DNA of 64,000 bases from Spiroplasma endosymbiont of Labia minor (GCF_964019845.1 NZ_OZ026465.1:620001-684000), one strand, 5' to 3'. Positions 1 to 10,319 are shown, counted from the stretch's first letter. Notes: generated by a model from the sequence alone, not told the origin. Translations and numbers: made by a program.

Positions 1-15
1 TTATTACATGCAGTT

Positions 16-473
16 ACCATGATATCATTTCTTTTTGATTTCAATAGAATATTCTTGGTTCATATTTTGGATTTTTAAAATAGATCATCACTGTGTATGT
101 TCCGGTTGGTAAGGATTGAACTTTATAACCTAAAATTCACTCAGAAATAACTTGAATTAAAATTTTATCAATGTTTTTATATGTTGCTTTATCTAATTTT
201 GATATACCCATTTTTTAACTAATGGGTCAGCTTTTTTAATTACCTTTTTCTTAATTTTAGTAACCAGTTTTTGTATAGGTTTCATAACAACATCAACTGT
301 GCTAGATAATATTTTATTAAATTATTTTTGTAAGTCTAAAATGATAATGCTTTATTTGCACCTTTAATATATTTCATATTTTTTGTATTCTTGAGAAAAT
401 AACTTTTCAATAATTTTCATTGTTTACTTTTTCCACCAGATTATGTTAGCGGGGTTATAAATCTATCAATCAT
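16..473 (-). pseudogene. Decayed small gene of unknown function
   Basis: An AAGGAG ribosome binding site sits seven bases before an ATG at 473 that opens MIDRFITPLT and stops at once. Reading on across in-frame stops and frame changes gives a lysine-rich stretch (KPIQKLVTKIKKKVIKKA) and then a more hydrophobic, tyrosine-rich end (TYTVMIYFKNPKYEPRIFYW). It looks like one former protein of about 150 residues with several disabling changes. I do not recognise the family. Its position behind other broken small genes on the same strand suggests a decayed phage or plasmid segment. The remnant ends at the window edge. Confidence 0.35.
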
Positions 474-532
474 GATTTATCTCCTTTTAGCTTTAGTTTC
501 TTTTTTGTAAGGTATCATTAGACATTAAAAAT

Positions 533-864
533 TTATCTTTTTGTTGTTGTTTTAATTGGACACGTATATAGGACTTCAAGAACTTCAATTTGAGCTTTAG
601 ATTGATTAGCTTTTCTATTAAATAAATTTTTTAATAACCCATTAACTTCAATATAATAACCAATTGGAATTTTTTTATATTTATTTCATAATTCCAAGTT
701 TTCAAAAATTAAATCTATTCATTGATTATTATCAAATATTATCTTAATTTTCCTAATTAATCATTCAACAGAGCCATTAGCATTTTTACCAGGATGTTCT
801 TCTGAGTTTAATAAACTTAACCCGATAAATGAATTAAATTATGTTTAATTATTTCTTTTTCCAT
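533..864 (-). pseudogene. Broken small gene, possibly single-stranded DNA-binding-like
   Basis: Pieces in different frames join into one protein of about 105 residues. It starts MEKEIIKHN, continues SFIGLSLLNSEEHPGKNANG, then LIRKIKIIFDNNQW and IFENLELWNKYKKIPIGYYI, and ends in VEVLYT-like beta strands. Frame changes fall near 845 and near 720. The order of a strand, a glycine-rich turn, a W/D-rich strand and a basic strand recalls OB-fold single-stranded DNA-binding proteins, but this is a weak resemblance by eye. It is followed by another remnant with its own ribosome binding site, as in compact phage operons. It is not functional as read. Confidence 0.35.
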
Positions 865-874
865 ATTACAAATC

Positions 875-1096
875 TCACTCTTCTATCATTTCAACTTTTA
901 CAGTTTTTGGTTTATCTATATTTTTATCTAAAATTAATTTTGAAATAGTTTTTGATTGAGTGTCAATAATTCCCATTAACTCTTCAATATGCTTCATTAT
1001 TTTTATATTTGGACCTCTATATAATTTTTTTAAACGTAATGAAATTTCAATTAACTTGCATTCATTACAAACTTTTAGAACTTTACCTTTTACCAT
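875..1096 (-). CDS. Small unknown protein (73 aa) inside the decayed cluster
   Basis: This open frame of 73 codons starts with ATG at 1096 and lacks a clear ribosome binding site. It has a CNEC cysteine pair near residue 10 and a basic first half. The second half is probably helical. I do not recognise it. Its neighbours on both sides are broken, so it may be the surviving part of a longer decayed gene rather than a working one. It lies just beyond the GC-rich island at 1171-1560. Confidence 0.3.
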   Translation of the reverse strand: MVKGKVLKVCNECKLIEISLRLKKLYRGPNIKIMKHIEELMGIIDTQSKTISKLILDKNIDKPKTVKVEMIEE

Positions 1097-1170
1097 TAAA
1101 CAACTTGAATTTGGATAGTAACTAAATTCTTTATTACATTTATTTATTCTTCATATTTTTCTTTTCTTGA

Positions 1171-1560
1171 ATTATTTAAAACCTTCGAGAAAAATCACAT
1201 TCTTTCCAGAGCCCGCTCAGGTTAGACACACTTTGCCCTACAAAAGAGCAAAGTGCCATTCTTTCCGTCACCACGCAACGGCCAGTATGCACGCGAGCAT
1301 CATTTACATTTTCTGCCCCCAAAAACTTTTTCAGGAGTCTCGCTTTTGCAACTCGTAAGAGTTAAGACTGCCATAGTTAAAACTATCTACTTCTAGCTAA
1401 TGCTAGATGTGTTTTGAACGCAACTCCAAAACTACTCCGCCTTTTAAGAGATGCGTCTCTAATGGTTCACGTATACCATAACCGGAGTACAATTTTGCCG
1501 CTTTCGCAAGTCGCATAAGGTGTCTCTACCCAATCTCTATAAATAGAATTTAAATAATTC
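1171..1560. other. GC-rich, hairpin-dense island closed by a 12-bp inverted repeat
   Basis: The segment begins GAATTATTTAAA (1171-1182) and ends with the exact inverted copy TTTAAATAATTC (1549-1560). Between them the base composition is about 44% G+C by my count over 1201-1540, against roughly 25% around it. Read on the minus strand it holds several perfect local hairpins: CACTTTGC...GGCAAAGTG, TCTAGC-ATTA-GCTAGA and AGAGA-CGCA-TCTCT. It has no convincing open frame. The design suits a structured RNA (self-splicing intron, mobile-element guide RNA or regulatory RNA) or a small inverted-repeat element. It interrupts a decayed reading frame on the minus strand. I could not match it to the RNase P, tmRNA or SRP landmarks I know. 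Confidence 0.5.
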
Positions 1561-2280
1561 TTATCTGATTTTCTTTTTTTGCTGATCCATAATAATAAAT
1601 AATAATTACATCTACTTCATGCTCATTAACACGTTTGGAGTACCGAAATCAACCCCCAGCACGACCAGTTTTTGATATGAGACCTTCAATCGATTTTTTA
1701 TTATTTAGAATTTTATCTTTAAAGTTTTTAATCATAAATGAATTAATTTTAAATATATTTTTATATTTAATTTCAATAGTACCTATTAGCTTGCATATGA
1801 AACCATATCTGTATTAGCTACATTATTTTGTAAAGGTCTCATTTATTGATGGGTATAAATCCCTAATTTTTTGGATAAATTTAAAATGTTCTTTTCACTC
1901 TTTACTAAAAAAGTATGAATATTAAAACCATCAAAAATTGAGGTTGTTCTATTTCCAAAAATATCGATTCCTAAATAGTAACTATTCATATAAATCAACT
2001 CTCATACTTTTTGGTCTTCTTTGAAATTTAAATTAAATGCCTCAAACGTAATTTCTAGATTTAACATTTCATACACTTCATATAAATTATTTTTTAATTA
2101 AATTAAACATTCTTTAACTTTACTGCAAGTAGGTAATTCAAATTTAATGATTTCTTCTCATTCTAATTGATAAGAACTAAATTCTTCAATTTTGTATAGA
2201 AGTCTAAATTCTTTAGAACTTCTGGAAAAACTCATATATTTGAATTCTATTCTCGCATGCATATTAAAATCTCTTTCCAA
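1561..2280 (-). pseudogene. Decayed gene(s) with a YLGIDIFGN motif
   Basis: The minus strand reads as a protein broken by stops near 2098, 1835 and 1795. The parts include KEFRLLYKIEEFSSYQLEWE, then from ATG 1989 NSYYLGIDIFGNRTTSIFDG, and after a frame change IEGLISKTGRAGGWFRYSKR ending at the GC-rich island. The strand-Asp-strand pattern YLGIDIFGN resembles the first motif of RNase H-fold enzymes (RuvC, IS110-type transposases) or actin-like ATPases. No second catalytic motif can be followed, so the family stays open. It is clearly non-functional as read. Confidence 0.35.
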
Positions 2281-2442
2281 TATTTATACGAAGTGTTTAT
2301 TTGGTTTTACAAAAGAACAAAAAAAGACGATATTTATCGTCTTTTCCTATTTGACCCTACTTCTTTGTTATAAGTCCTATACACCCATGTAATTACTATC
2401 ATTTTACTTAGTACTATTAATACAATTTTATAAAAATTAAAT

Positions 2443-3690
2443 TTAATTAACTAATTTATAAATTGAACCACGTTCAATATTTATTCCTGCTCCTTGTAAT
2501 ATAAAACCATTTGAAAGCTGAATACAGTGAGCATATAAATATTTTTTTAATGTTCCATTTTCAAGTATACCTGAACCATTATTAATAGATTTATCAATTT
2601 TGCCTTCATCTGTCAGTTTGTAAATTGATCCATTTGTCGCTAACAAAATGATAACGCCGTTTGAAAGTTGAATTATTGAACTAATCGTAGAAGTAAATTC
2701 TTCATCTATTTTACCAGTTCCACCACCAACAGAAGTATCTATACTTCCATCTTCATTTAATTGATAAATTATTTTATCAGATGAAAGAAAAATTTTTCCA
2801 TTTGACAATTTAGAAATTGAACTTTCTTTTGTTACAATATTATCATATAATATTCCAGTTCCATCACCAACTGATGTATCAATTTTGCCTTCATTTGTTA
2901 GTTGATAAATTTTATCATTATCTAATCCAGCTAGAATTTTTCCGTTTGAAAGTTCTTGCAATCATTGCACGTTGCCAGCAGAATCAAAGCTCTGCACAAT
3001 TCCAGTTCCATCACCAACAGAGGTATCAAGTTTACCATTGTCTGTTAATTTACAAATTATGTTGCCTCCAAATGAAGCTAAAATAAGACCGTTTGAATGT
3101 TGAAACAAGTAATTAACAGATCCTAATTTATTTTCTATTATACCTCCATTACCAATAGAAGTATCAATTTTGCCTTCATCTGTTAATTTATACATAGATC
3201 CAGCATTTGTTCCGGCAAGAATAATTCCATTTGAAAGCTGAATCATTGAATACACACCAGAATCAAAAGTTTCATTTTCTATAATTCCAGTTCCGTTACC
3301 AACAGAATGGTCAAGTGTTCCAACAGCCGGTAAGATTTTGATGGTAATTTCAACCTCATTTGTAAATTCTGGATGTTCCTTTGTTGCAGAAATTTTTATT
3401 TTTCCTGAATTTAAAGTATCTCCTGGTTCAAAATTTGCACTATCAAATCAATCAACAGTTGCCTCTGATGCTACACCAATTATTTTATCCTTATTTTTTT
3501 GAAATCATAATTCCTTTGCTACCGATTCTTCTAAATTATTTTTATACGAATCTAACTGAAATGACAGATCACTATTTAAATTCATAATATCTGAATAAGA
3601 AATTAAGCCAATAGTTTTACATGAAACCACAGTTGATGAAATAGAAATTAATAAACTAGAAGACATTAATAATGTTAATAATTTTTTCAT
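2443..3690 (-). CDS. Lipoprotein with delta-60 (DUF5122) beta-propeller-like repeats
   Basis: The protein is 415 aa. The ATG at 3690 is preferred because an AGGA-rich ribosome binding site precedes it and it opens directly on a lipoprotein signal: MKKLL, a hydrophobic core, then VVSC with the lipidated cysteine at residue 24. A short N-terminal domain (around residues 60-130, with a DWFDSANFEPGD segment) is shared with the larger lipoprotein at 6843-8408. About seven repeats of some 40 residues follow, each with SNGxILAG...SIYKLTDEGKIDTSVGxGTG. This matches the delta-60/DUF5122 repeat pattern (dGkIlvaG...lDtsFG). It is expected on the outer membrane face; the ligand is unknown. Two paralogues lie in this window. 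Confidence 0.8.
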
Positions 3691-3833
3691 AAAATACGTC
3701 CTTTCTTTCCTCATTTCATATTAACACTTTTTTATTTTAAAATCTACACAAATTAAAAATTCGTTTTAAAACGAACAAAAATTTTTATTAAAATGTTAAC
3801 TTTTTATACTCCAACAATTTTATTCAATCTTAA

Positions 3834-5735
3834 TTAGTCACTATTTTTTTTGCTCACAAAAATTGTCCCAGAAAAATTCATATTTTTATTTGTTAATTTT
3901 TTAATAATATACGAACCAAAATCTTCTAAAATAATTGTTTCATCAATTGATATTTGTGTATTGTCATCACCTGGTAAATGATAAAGTTTATCATAATAAT
4001 TGCCCAAATTATCAACAGCTATTTTATCTTCGTATGGCTGATATCATTTATTTTTTAATAAATTATCAGTTATTTTATCACTGGTATCTTCACCCAATGC
4101 ATTCATCATTGTTTTTGTTTCATCCGATAATTCAATATTTCATCATTTGGAAAATTTAGTTATATTTGTTCTTGTTATTTTTGAAATAACCTCTATTAGT
4201 GTATCTAGTTTTTCCGTATCATTTTTAAGATTCGTTAATTCATCTTTATTTACACGATAATAGTGATTTAATGTCGGTATAAACTGGTCACCAAAAGCTG
4301 ATATTAGTTGAAATCAAAATAATGCTCCATAATCTGTTGTCACATATTCGTTATATAAATTAAGATTTGCAAAAGTAATTCCATTAGTTGCTAGTGCTTT
4401 TATCTTTGTTATATATTCGTTACTATTATCATATCATTTAACTAATCAACCTGTTGTGCTATCATAATTGCTAGGATCTGCATTCTCTTCATAAAATTTT
4501 CTGGAAATCATAAATGAGTTTATATTAACAGTAACTTCAGTTCATCAACTTAATTTATAGTTTGTATTTTGGTATGTGTGACCGATTTCATGTCATAAAC
4601 CTCAATTAATTTCTGCCTTCATTTTTTTCAATGCCTCATTATCATTTTTTGCATTTGTTAAATTTAATGATGGATTTAGTATCAACGAATCATAAACAGT
4701 TTTAACATTTAAGCCTCAATTACTTTTACCCACATATTTACCATTAACTTCTTCAAAACAAACATCATGCATAGAAATATACATATCTGTAGCATAATAT
4801 TGACCAGCACCAGCATCATTGTCAAAGGCCATTAATTTGTAATTTGGTGCATAATCATTACCATAATAATTTTCATTTAGACCATAATTTTCATCAGATG
4901 CTTCTCTTGCAGCATCTAAATAATTTACTAATGCATTTATAGAAAAATTATGATAATCAATATCTTTTTCCATTCTGAATGTCAAATAAGTCAATAGTCT
5001 CTTAACTTCAATAATATATATAAATTTTTTTCCTTCAAGAATCATAAATGGATTATCAGGTATTATGGTTTCATCCAACACAGAATTTCTGGTAAATTTA
5101 TATCTACTTTCAAGCTTATACAATTCGTTCCATATTTCTGAATTTGAATAAGAATTTTCATTAAAATTATAATATAAATTTTCCATTAATTTATTAGATT
5201 TAACGGTTATTCCATTTCTTATCTTTGAAATATCTTCTTTCTGAAATCAAGGAAAATCTGTAAAAAATAAGAATCCAGAAATATTTGCAGTAAAAGTATA
5301 TTCTTTGTTGTACTGAAAACCATTATCTTTTTTTAAAGGTAATTCTTGTTTACTATTTGACTTTGTTAAACCATAAGATGCAAAAATACCACCGTAAAAT
5401 ATTGAAATACTAAATAATTTCATATCTGGATATTTCGTGATTAATTCATCATATGTTTCAATGCCATCCATTTTGAATTTAATAGTTATACTATCATTTT
5501 GCTTTATGAAATATTTTGTAGTTGCAAATGGTGAATGTTTTAAAACTGTTTGATTAATTGATTTTAATTCATCTAATGTAAAATCTTTTTTATTTTCTTT
5601 TACAGCATTGTTAAATTCTCTATTATATTTGCCATCTGAACCATTATCAATTTCTATAGTAGCGCATGAAATTAAATTAGTGAAGCTTGCAGTAGACAGA
5701 TTTACTAATATTATAAATGATAAAATTTTTTTCAT
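3834..5735 (-). CDS. Lipoprotein zinc metalloprotease, M60/enhancin-like
   Basis: The protein is 633 aa. It has a lipoprotein signal with LISC (Cys24) and an AGGAGG-like ribosome binding site before ATG 5735. The key region reads GLWHEIGHTYQ (His382, Glu383, His386) followed by WWTEVTVNI, with Glu400 in the place of the third zinc ligand. The HEIGH core and the downstream E-V-T-x-N motif are the signature of peptidase family M60 (enhancin and mucin-degrading proteases). The family cleaves mucin-type glycoproteins; in insects enhancins attack the peritrophic matrix. As a lipoprotein it would act at the cell surface on host glycoproteins. Several in-frame TGA codons (for example the W before HEIGH) confirm code 4. 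The role is inferred from motifs only. Confidence 0.8.
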
Positions 5736-6254
5736 TAAATTGACCTCCTGACTTATAAATTAAAAATTATACCTTATTTCTAATTAATATAATTATTTAA
5801 TTTAGAAGTAAATGTTAATATGTTATTAAAATCATTCTAAAATTAATATTTTTTGTAAAAGGAAATGCTATTAAAATTATTAAATAAAAACTCTTTAATT
5901 AATTTGATGATTTTTAAAACTAATATTTGCAAATAAAAAAATTGCAGAAAATAAATGTTACATACATTTATGCTTTAATTATAACATTTTTTTGAACCAA
6001 ATTTTATTCAACCCTACCTACGTATTATTGGTTGTTATTTATGATAATCATTTTTATTTTTTTTAAGAGAATTAAAAAAATATAAAATCAAACCAATTTT
6101 ATATTCATTTTTAGTATAAGTTATTTCTATTAAATGTATTTATATTTAATAGAAATGCAACTCCGCATTTTTTCTTCTGCAAATCTGAGCAGAGTTGAAT
6201 TATCAGTCTCTGCACCAAAATTAAATAATTGCCTTTTCTGCATTGTATTAATAT
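5736..6254. other. Long AT-rich spacer between lipoprotein genes
   Basis: No gene is visible. It contains the promoter region of the metalloprotease gene (minus strand). At about 6080-6110 a stretch, AAAATCAAACCAATTTTATA, resembles the one at about 44998-45030 beyond the third delta-60 lipoprotein. That may be an old dispersed repeat linking lipoprotein loci, but the similarity is partial. Confidence 0.4.
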
Positions 6255-6560
6255 CTAATTCATAATCGCATCATTAATAATATTTAATTTCTCAACCTTT
6301 TCCATTGCCAAATCAAAAAGTTTACATTTTTTGGAAATTAATTTTAAACAGTTGCGGTATACTTTTCATTTTAGCTTTCGATCATTCTCTAAATTTTTAT
6401 CTTTAATAACTTGTTTTATATTCCTTTTTTGAACTTTCTTTTGTGCTAAAGGTTTTAATTCACTAATAACTTTATCTTTTGATATATCATAAGTATATTG
6501 CACTAACCAATCACTATATTTAAATGAATCGTAAATTGTTATCTTAATAAAATTATGGAA
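6255..6560 (-). pseudogene. Remnant of an unknown lysine-rich protein
   Basis: The minus strand has about 100 codons without TAA or TAG, including IYDSFKYSDWLVQYTYDISK and a basic stretch QKKVQKRNIKQVIKDKN. There is no start codon with a ribosome binding site, and the frame ends at 6255. A TGA-encoded tryptophan (KWKVYRN) lies inside. I do not recognise the family. It is probably the C-terminal remains of an accessory gene in this lipoprotein-rich, recombined region. Confidence 0.3.
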
Positions 6561-6707
6561 TTTTTGATGATATAGTTAATATAATTTATAAAACTATCAA
6601 ATAAAGTAATTTTAATCTAGTAAATTTAAACTTGCTTATTTAATAATTTTTAATGGCATATTAAATAATTAACATATCTATTTAGAACAAACTTAAAAGT
6701 GATACTA

Positions 6708-6835
6708 AATAAAAGTCAAAAAACATATCTAGGAATAGATATACTTTTTGACTTTTTTATGTGTCCCCTTTTGGGGTTCCCCTTAATTCCAGATATGTTT
6801 TTTTGACTTTTTGATTTGCATTAAATTATTAATCT
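6708..6835. repeat. Hairpin-forming repeat with IS3-like end sequence
   Basis: The sequence AGTCAAAAAACATATCTA, four bases, then a near-perfect inverse copy forms a strong hairpin followed by a T run (6714-6757). It is followed by TATGTGTCCCCTTTTGGGGTTC. The same unit recurs twice at 8852-8957. Reversed, GAACCCCAAAAGTGGGACAC resembles the terminal repeats of IS3-family (IS150 group) elements. No transposase gene remains. The hairpin could also end transcription of the lipoprotein gene at 6843-8408. Confidence 0.5.
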
Positions 6836-6842
6836 ATAAAAA

Positions 6843-8408
6843 TTAATTTACCAATTTATAAATTGAACCATTTAATTTTCCTTCATAAAATAAATGACCA
6901 CCAGTTCCAGCAAGAATTGTTCCGTTTGTAAGTTGAATAATATTAGAAACACCCAATTCTAAATCTTCATCTTCTAGTTTACCAGTTCCATCACCAACTG
7001 AATGATCTATTTTACCTTCATCTGTTAATTTGTAAATTGAACCAAAGTATTCATCTTTTTTTCAGCTTGTACCAGCTAAAATTGTGCCATTTGAAAGTTG
7101 AAAAACAGAAGTGACATAACCATCAAAAGTTTCATTTTCTATAATACCAGTTCCATCACCAACTGATGTATCAATTTTGCCTTCATCTGTTAACTTGTAA
7201 ATTGATTTACCAGCTGTTCCAGTAATAATTGTTCCGTTTGTAAGTTGAGTAAATGATAAAGGGCCGAAATTATAAAATTTTCCATCGACTATTTTACCAG
7301 TTCCATCACCAATAGTGGTATCAATTTTGCCTTCAGCTGTTAGTTTGTAAATTGAACCATGACTTGTCCCAACTAATATTAAACCATTTGAAAGTTCTAT
7401 AATTCTTATCTTTGGTCCATCAAACGGTGCCCTTTCAATAATACCCGTTCCATTACCTACAGATGTGTCAATTTTTCCTTCGTCTGTTAGTTTGTAGATT
7501 GAACCATTAGCATTATTATATGTAAGAGCTAAAATAATACCATTTGAAAGTTGATATATCGAATCAACACCGAGTAAATCTTCAACTTTTTTATCAATCT
7601 TCCCTTCATCTGTTAGTTTGTAAATTGAGCCCGAACCTGTTCCAGCAAGAATTGTTCCATTTGTAAGTTGAATGAGTGCAGTGCAACCGGAATCTAAAGT
7701 TTTATCTTCTGGTATGTCAACAGAACTATCGATTGTACCTGACTGTTTTATAACTGTTTTAATTGAAGTTTTTGATATATTTAAAAATTCTTTATTTTGA
7801 GTTATATTTGCTGAAATATCTACATTTCCATTATGTTTTTCATCTCCAGGATTAAAATTTGATGTTTCAAATCAATCAATAGTTACGCTTTTATTTGCTG
7901 CTTTTAAAGTTTCCAAATTTGCATTAAATCATCTATGTTTTGCTTCTGCTTCTGTAATTGCAACACCTGATGTTTGATATTCAACATTAGTATTTGTTAA
8001 AGCACTTAAATCTAACAACGAACCAAAAATTACTTCAATACTTGTTTTACCTCTTAAATATTGTGAAGTAGCTGTTGCAGTAATTGTCACATCAACTCCA
8101 GCTGATAAATCACTATTTTCTATAATCACATCTGCTGCGTTTGTTGTAAAGTCAATATCTGTAATATTATTTGTTATGGATTCTTTTAGTTGATTTAAAA
8201 TTTCTGCTTGCACATTTTTAATTGCATCTATCATTTCTTGGTCATTAATATTTTTATTGTCATTTACTAAGTTTGTATATTCTTGAAAAATAACTTTACT
8301 CAAATCAGTTGCATTATCTTCTGTTTGAATTTTGCCACAAGCAACAACTGATGTTGTTGCAGTTGTTGTAAGCCCTAAAATAGCTAATATACTTAATAAT
8401 TTTTTCAT
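6843..8408 (-). CDS. Large lipoprotein with delta-60 (DUF5122) repeats
   Basis: The protein is 521 aa, beginning MKKLLSILAILGL and reaching SVVAC with the lipidated Cys24; AAGGAGG precedes ATG 8408. Residues up to about 130 form a separate region. A DWFETSNFNPGD segment homologous to the one in the 2443-3690 protein follows, then about seven repeats with LTNGTILAG, SIYKLTDEGKID and TSVGDGTG cores, ending GSIYKLVN like its paralogue. The fold is expected to be a beta-propeller on the cell surface. High identity between repeats favours recombination between the copies. The function is unknown; adhesion or host interaction is a guess. Confidence 0.8.
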
Positions 8409-9076
8409 ATCTAATGTCCTCCTTAATTTGACTAAATAATTCTAGTCCAAAAATTAATAAAATGCAAATAATATTAAATTTTGGGGTGCATAACTTTAAG
8501 GTAGGGAATGGAAAATACGCTTTTTTATTCATTTGTGTTTTAGTATGCATTTTTTTAATATTTAAGTAAAAAACAAAAAATTAAAAAGCTCAAAGTGCCC
8601 TCATATAATTTTATTTGTTCTTGTTACATTATCTGTCATCTCGTTTTCTAATTAAAATTCAAATGTGATTTCTTTTAAATATTTTGACATAATTTCAGCT
8701 TCATCAATTATTTTTTATTTTTTGTCATAACAGCACTTTCTCCTATTATGTCTTTTTTACCTAAATCAGTAACAAATGACGAAGAAAGCACTATCTCACG
8801 ACAGGGGAACCATTAATTACTGGTTTAGACAAACAAAAAACATATCTATTCCTAGATATGTTTTTTTGACTTTTTTATGTGTCCCACTTTTGGGGTTCAC
8901 ACTAATTTTCCTAGATATGTTTTTTGACTTTTTTATGTGTCCCACTTTTGGGGTTCATCTTAGGTTTTAATAAGCAAAATAAGAAATTTCTAATTTCTAA
9001 TACCAATAAAAAACTCATAATTATTTTATTTAGACAGGTTTTTATTGTAATTTACATAAAAACTATTTAAAAAAAT
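8409..9076. other. Gene-poor stretch with transposase-like remnants
   Basis: No intact gene is visible. On the minus strand between about 8610 and 8810 short pieces such as SSSFVTDLGKKDIIGESAV can be read before stops, suggesting an old gene fragment. The right part holds the two copies of the IS3-like end repeat. The promoter of the 6843-8408 lipoprotein gene should lie in the first 100 bases. Confidence 0.35.
8834..8957. repeat. Two tandem copies of an IS3-like terminal repeat
   Basis: The unit CTAGATATGTTTTTTGACTT, continuing into TTTTATGTGTCCCACTTTTGGGGTTCA, occurs at about 8852-8899 and again at 8911-8957. A third, slightly diverged copy lies near 6716-6780. The first copy is preceded by an inverted partner (CAAAAAACATATCTA at 8834-8848), giving a hairpin. 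The GTGTCCCACTTTTGGGGTTCA part matches the style of IS150-group ends, so these may be solo ends left by excised or decayed insertion sequences. Confidence 0.5.
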
Positions 9077-9562
9077 CTAGGCATTTTCTTTTGTGATATT
9101 AAATCTTGCTACAAGATATCTTGTTATTACATAATCACTAGTGTTTGATGGGTCATCACTACTTTCTTCTGAATATTCACGTTTTACATACAACATAATA
9201 ACTGATAAACTGTTTTCTGCAGCATCCCATAATTCTTTTAAGGGTCCATCTTCAATAAAATGACCACTTATTATTACAGTTAAATCCTTTCAAGTAGTTT
9301 TTCCTATAACAATATTTTCTTGAAAATTATAATCGTTCATTTTTTTTACACAATTAGATATAAAATAAGCTAATTCATTAACTTTAAAATATCCCTGAAC
9401 TAAATTTCGTAATGCTCCAATTGTCGGTGCATTTGACATTGAAATGTTAATAGTGATGTCTTTTGTAATTCATTCGTCATTGGTTACAACACCACACGAT
9501 ACTGCAGTAACGGGAGTAACTGATAAACCAAAAATTGATAATAAATTTAATAATTTTTTCAT
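9077..9562 (-). CDS. Small lipoprotein of unknown function
   Basis: The protein is 161 aa, encoded with three TGA tryptophan codons or more. It starts MKKLLNLLSIFGLSVTPVTA followed by VSC, with the predicted lipidated cysteine at residue 23. The mature part is a compact domain with alternating hydrophobic strands (ITINISMSNAP, ENIVIGKTTW, LTVIISGHF) and an acidic serine-rich loop (EYSEESSDDPS). No known motif is visible. It lies alone on the minus strand between IS-like repeats and a divergent conserved gene, and belongs to the lipoprotein group filling the first 10 kb. Confidence 0.75.
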
Positions 9563-9800
9563 AAATAACCTTTCTAAAAACTAAAAATTAAACTTTGATT
9601 TTAATTAAAAAGCAAGTTTCTAATAGAAATAAATATATTTCTATAACTATTTTAACATTTTTTTAACAGAATAGATACATAACAAACACCACGGGACTGA
9701 ATAAAATTAGTACATCTTCAATATCTTAAAGATAAAATTCATATTGTGATATAATTAAAGAATAAAGGTTTTTGTAAACACATTTTAGGGGTAGATACAA

Positions 9801-10319
9801 ATGCAATTTAAATCTGAATTTTATAAAAGCATCGACAGCGAATTTCATATTATTATTGAACGTGAATTTTTATCTGGAGGAAATCCAGTTACAAATTTAC
9901 AAGTGAAAATGTTTTATTTATTAAAACACCACTATGATTCAAAAGAACAATTTGATAGAGCAATTATTTCAGAAATAACAGATACTCTTCAATCTTTAGA
10001 AAATGCAATCATCAAAAAAACAACTTCATATCAAAAACTTGCGCACGATTCATACCATCAAAATATTGATGCCCAAAAATGAATAGATTTTGCGCAAAGT
10101 CAAGCAACAATGCTTTCATATGAAATGTATAATGAAAGTGAACTGAAATATTTAAGACATTTTCATATTGTTTGATTAACTTGAATTTATTGTGATGAAG
10201 AATTAAAAAAATTACGTATTCGTTCATCTAGAGATATGTATAATTCAATTGGTAAAAATGAAAAAACATTAATAGAAAAAAGAAATAAGTATTTAAAAAG
10301 AAACCTAAACAATCAATAA
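9801..10319 (+). CDS. Conserved-looking protein of unknown function (172 aa)
   Basis: It starts with ATG 9801 after an AGGGG-type ribosome binding site; a TATAAT box lies at 9750-9755. The protein is soluble, charged and probably mostly helical, with three TGA tryptophans near residues 94-131 (AQKWIDFA, HIVWLTWIY). I do not recognise the family. It has its own promoter and ends in a strong terminator that it shares with the converging minus-strand operon, so it is likely a single-gene unit. Confidence 0.7.

Noticed and set aside
1167-1358. Plus-strand open frame of 63 codons inside the GC-rich island
   Set aside because: No ribosome binding site, unusual composition for this genome, and the DNA is better explained by paired stems than by coding.
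1171-1560. Assigning the island as RNase P RNA, tmRNA, SRP RNA, or a group I or II intron
   Set aside because: I could not find the landmark sequences of any of these (for example a T-loop with CCA end, the GGAA/GNAR SRP loop, domain V or the P7 core).
1561-2280. YLGIDIFGN read as a Cas9, IscB or TnpB RuvC-I motif
   Set aside because: No HNH, bridge helix or further RuvC motifs can be read, and no CRISPR repeats exist in the window.
2817-3086. Plus-strand open frames opposite the repeat lipoproteins (also near 4000, 8776 and 60614)
   Set aside because: They mirror strong minus-strand genes, lack ribosome binding sites, and read as composition artefacts rich in Leu, Gln, His and Tyr.
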